Shown: piece by piece, positions 12,448-13,887 of the stretch
Numbering within the stretch: the first letter of the stretch is position 1
Layout: each line of letters opens with the position of its first letter
Assembly (NCBI GenBank): GCA_900548855.1
Contig: URMF01000071.1
Location: 1-13,887, forward strand
Reading direction: 5' to 3'
DNA: 13,887 nucleotides
Source: an uncultured Eubacteriales bacterium
GTDB lineage: Bacteria > Bacillota > Clostridia > Lachnospirales > Lachnospiraceae
Translations under genes and position numbers: made by a program
The notes under the pieces: generated by a model
Databases searched by the model: none
What the model was told of the DNA's origin: nothing
What the model saw: only the letters and a program-made list of their open reading frames with translations

Positions 12448-13485
12448 TTATCTGTCAAAGATTAATTTTTCCCATGGTTCATATCCTGTCATGTAGCCGA
12501 ATTCTTCCTCATTCCTGAATCCTTCAAGAAGTTTTTCTTTTACATTATCTAATATAACTTCATCAATATCCCTGAATTTCATATGCTTATATAAATCGGA
12601 CTTTCTAAAATCATACATAGTACCCACGTTATCAAGAAGATGTTTTACCACCTTATATGTTCCCTCTACATCTTTCCCTGCACATACAATATCAAGCATT
12701 GGCGAATACTCATTATATTTTCCCATTTCCAATGTATGAGCAACTGCCTGTACTTTCCCTGACAGAAATCTCGCATAACCGATATCATTTTCCCGCAATG
12801 CCAGTCCAGCCATTGTGGAAAGCACAAAATTAAGTGTACTAAAGCCGGATAAAATAACATTTTCATATTTCTCATATGCTTCTTTGATTTTTCCCTGCTC
12901 CTGGAGTAATCTTCCCTGATAACAACTTTTCATAGGATCGTGTTCTGAAAAATAGTCCAGATATTTTTCTGCCTTGGCATAATCCTTCTTACGTAAATAA
13001 AATCCAAATAGAGAATCTGCTGCATGATGCTGTATCTCTTCATTCTCATCATGTAGTGCCAGCTCATACCATGCGTTAATCTGTTTATCATATTTTTCCG
13101 GATTCGTGCATTTATCCGTTATTCTTCTTGCATCAAGCATTACCGCAGTCTGCCAGATAAGCATATTACAATTCGGATATTCCTTTATAAGCCTCAATGC
13201 CCATTCATAAGTCTTTTCATAGCCTTCTTCTGAAAACATCCTGTCCATCTTCCTGATAATTTCTTCGATTTCAGTATCTGAAAGATTTTCATGAAAAGAA
13301 AGTAATGTATCAAGCGAAATATCAAGCAGTCTCGCAATTGGTGCCAGCAGTTCAATATCCGGCTTGGAATTACTATTCTCCCATTTGTTTACAGCCGGTG
13401 TCGTCACGCCTAATCTGTTTGCCATCTCCTCCTGCGTCATACCAGCTTCTTTTCTATATTTTTTTATAACAACGCCTATATCCAT
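12448..13485 (-). CDS. XRE-family HTH transcriptional regulator with TPR-like C-terminal domain
   Basis: An N-terminal HTH_3 domain (about residues 3-58) contains IKKYRKEAGMTQEEMANRLGVTTPAVNKWENSNSKPDIELLAPIARLLDISLDTLL, a canonical lambda-repressor/Cro-like helix-turn-helix. It is followed by roughly 280 residues of helical-hairpin repeats (for example YAKAEKYLDYFSEHDP and IKEAYEKYENVILSG), i.e. a TPR-like domain that in related proteins senses a peptide or partner. Start ATG 13485 is preferred. AGGAG lies 9 nt upstream of it but directly touches the upstream in-frame ATG at 13494, leaving no spacing there. The product is then 345 residues. It likely regulates its own promoter (palindrome at 13509-13520) or the neighbouring genes. 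It is intact. Confidence 0.88.
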   Translation of the reverse strand: MDIGVVIKKYRKEAGMTQEEMANRLGVTTPAVNKWENSNSKPDIELLAPIARLLDISLDTLLSFHENLSDTEIEEIIRKMDRMFSEEGYEKTYEWALRLIKEYPNCNMLIWQTAVMLDARRITDKCTNPEKYDKQINAWYELALHDENEEIQHHAADSLFGFYLRKKDYAKAEKYLDYFSEHDPMKSCYQGRLLQEQGKIKEAYEKYENVILSGFSTLNFVLSTMAGLALRENDIGYARFLSGKVQAVAHTLEMGKYNEYSPMLDIVCAGKDVEGTYKVVKHLLDNVGTMYDFRKSDLYKHMKFRDIDEVILDNVKEKLLEGFRNEEEFGYMTGYEPWEKLIFDR

Positions 13486-13508
13486 TTGCTTCATCTCCTA
13501 AAAAAATT

Positions 13509-13556
13509 CAAAAGCTTTTGTATACTCAGCATATCAGATTCATATAGATTGCTCAA
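13509..13556 (-). promoter_or_regulatory. promoter of the XRE regulator with 12-bp palindrome
   Basis: TTGAGC (-35, 13551-13556) and TATGCT (-10, 13528-13533) are 17 nt apart on the minus strand. The perfect palindrome CAAAAGCTTTTG (13509-13520) lies between the -10 box and the AGGAG site, so it may be an autoregulatory operator. Confidence 0.55.
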
Positions 13557-13729
13557 TTGAACAGTGTTTAATTTCTATTCAATTTAATTAACCATTAGGA
13601 AATGTTGCATGATTAATCTGCTGTTTTGGCTGCCTTGATACTTCTTAGGTTGACGGCTAGATACGCATTAGAGATGTCTCCATCCAAATGCTGTTCTAGC
13701 AAGGGATTTTTCCCTTGAATCCATCATTT

Positions 13730-13887
13730 ATGATATATGGTGGCGCTTTTCGCCCCCAAATAGTGAAAGTGGGGGCACTTTCTGCCCCCACTCAGGAAAT
13801 GTTGCTAGAATACTGTTTAGATTTATCATACATACAAATTGTTAAGGAAACAATCGGAGTTGGTGTAAACGAAAAAGCAGTCTTGCT
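13730..13887 (+). CDS. possible partial plus-strand ORF leaving the window
   Basis: A reading frame stays open from an ATG at 13730 to the last base. A second in-frame ATG at 13799 opens a more protein-like stretch, MLLEYCLDLSYIQIVKETIG and nine further residues. No proper ribosome binding site is seen (AGGAA almost touches the second ATG). The first part passes through strong hairpins, so the 13799 start is likelier if the ORF is real. It would be the only plus-strand gene in the window. I recognise no family. Confidence 0.25.
   Translation, partial: MIYGGAFRPQIVKVGALSAPTQEMLLEYCLDLSYIQIVKETIGVGVNEKAVL
13742..13792. repeat. two consecutive GC-rich hairpins
   Basis: GGCG-CTTTT-type hairpin at 13742-13754, then a perfect 10-bp stem AGTGGGGGCA (13768-13777) / TGCCCCCACT (13783-13792) with a CTTTC loop. 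Neither has a T tract in the proper place for a terminator on either strand. A smaller hairpin, AAGGGA/TCCCTT, lies at 13701-13716. The 13557-13887 stretch otherwise shows only the short direct repeat AGGAAATGTTGC at 13597-13608 and 13794-13805. Confidence 0.6.

Noticed and set aside
7447..13494. Overlapping antisense or alternate-frame ORFs within the recombinase, yhcG and XRE genes
   Set aside because: Each lies wholly inside a well-supported gene or pseudogene and shows no independent start or family motif.
1..13887. CRISPR array, tRNA, rRNA or retron
   Set aside because: No regularly spaced repeats, no tRNA-like cloverleaf or rRNA sequence, and no reverse transcriptase motif seen on either strand.

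Overview
The window is AT-rich DNA with strong AGGAGG-type ribosome binding sites. It has a CIRCE heat-shock operator, an RlmD fragment carrying the C-terminal extension I associate with Clostridia, and Firmicutes-type conjugation and recombinase genes. This fits an accessory island (integrative or mobilizable element plus debris) in a Clostridia genome, probably Lachnospiraceae. Taxonomy is inferred from family content, not from a marker gene. Every confident gene is on the minus strand, so transcription runs from high to low coordinates.

Layout, left to right. Positions 1-425 hold a possible oriT hairpin and a MobC-like relaxosome gene, which is the edge of a mobilization module. Positions 426-789 are non-coding and contain two intrinsic terminators. 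Positions 790-3012 hold a compact nucleotide-metabolism cluster: an ITPase/RdgB-like pyrophosphatase, a shortened nucleoside phosphorylase-like protein, a P-loop kinase and a small unidentified ORF. An orphan C-terminal piece of the 23S rRNA methyltransferase RlmD precedes the cluster. Positions 3270-7155 are the most interesting part, a defence-like island. First comes an AbiF/Abi_2 HEPN protein with its own promoter, a structured and terminated leader RNA, and its own terminator. Next comes a tightly overlapping three-gene operon: a ThiF/E1-like enzyme, a Cap3-like JAB/JAMM peptidase and a two-TM membrane protein. A perfect CIRCE element (TTAGCACTC-N9-GAGTGCTAA) sits at the predicted transcription start of this operon. 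Related ~45-bp sequences in direct orientation lie at both ends of the island.

Positions 7313-7421 carry a long imperfect palindrome (MITE-like or structured RNA). Positions 7447-10655 encode two different large serine recombinases, the first preceded by a terminator that belongs to the second. Positions 10738-12339 hold a decayed YhcG/DUF1016 nuclease, with two in-frame stops and a 9-bp duplication, plus a broken RQC-domain DNA-binding gene. An operator-like palindrome lies at that pair's promoter. Positions 12448-13485 encode an XRE-type regulator with a TPR-like C-terminus. The last ~390 bp contain its promoter, several hairpins and possibly the start of a plus-strand gene that leaves the window.

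How the parts may work together: the AbiF unit looks like an RNA-antitoxin/HEPN-toxin module. The E1-JAB-2TM operon looks like a stripped-down relative of the CBASS Cap2/Cap3 ubiquitin-like machinery. It lacks a recognisable CD-NTase, E2 or ubiquitin-like gene and appears wired to the host HrcA repressor. Because HrcA needs GroEL for activity, the operon could be induced by heat or by titration of GroEL, for example during phage morphogenesis. That last step is a hypothesis, not something the sequence shows.
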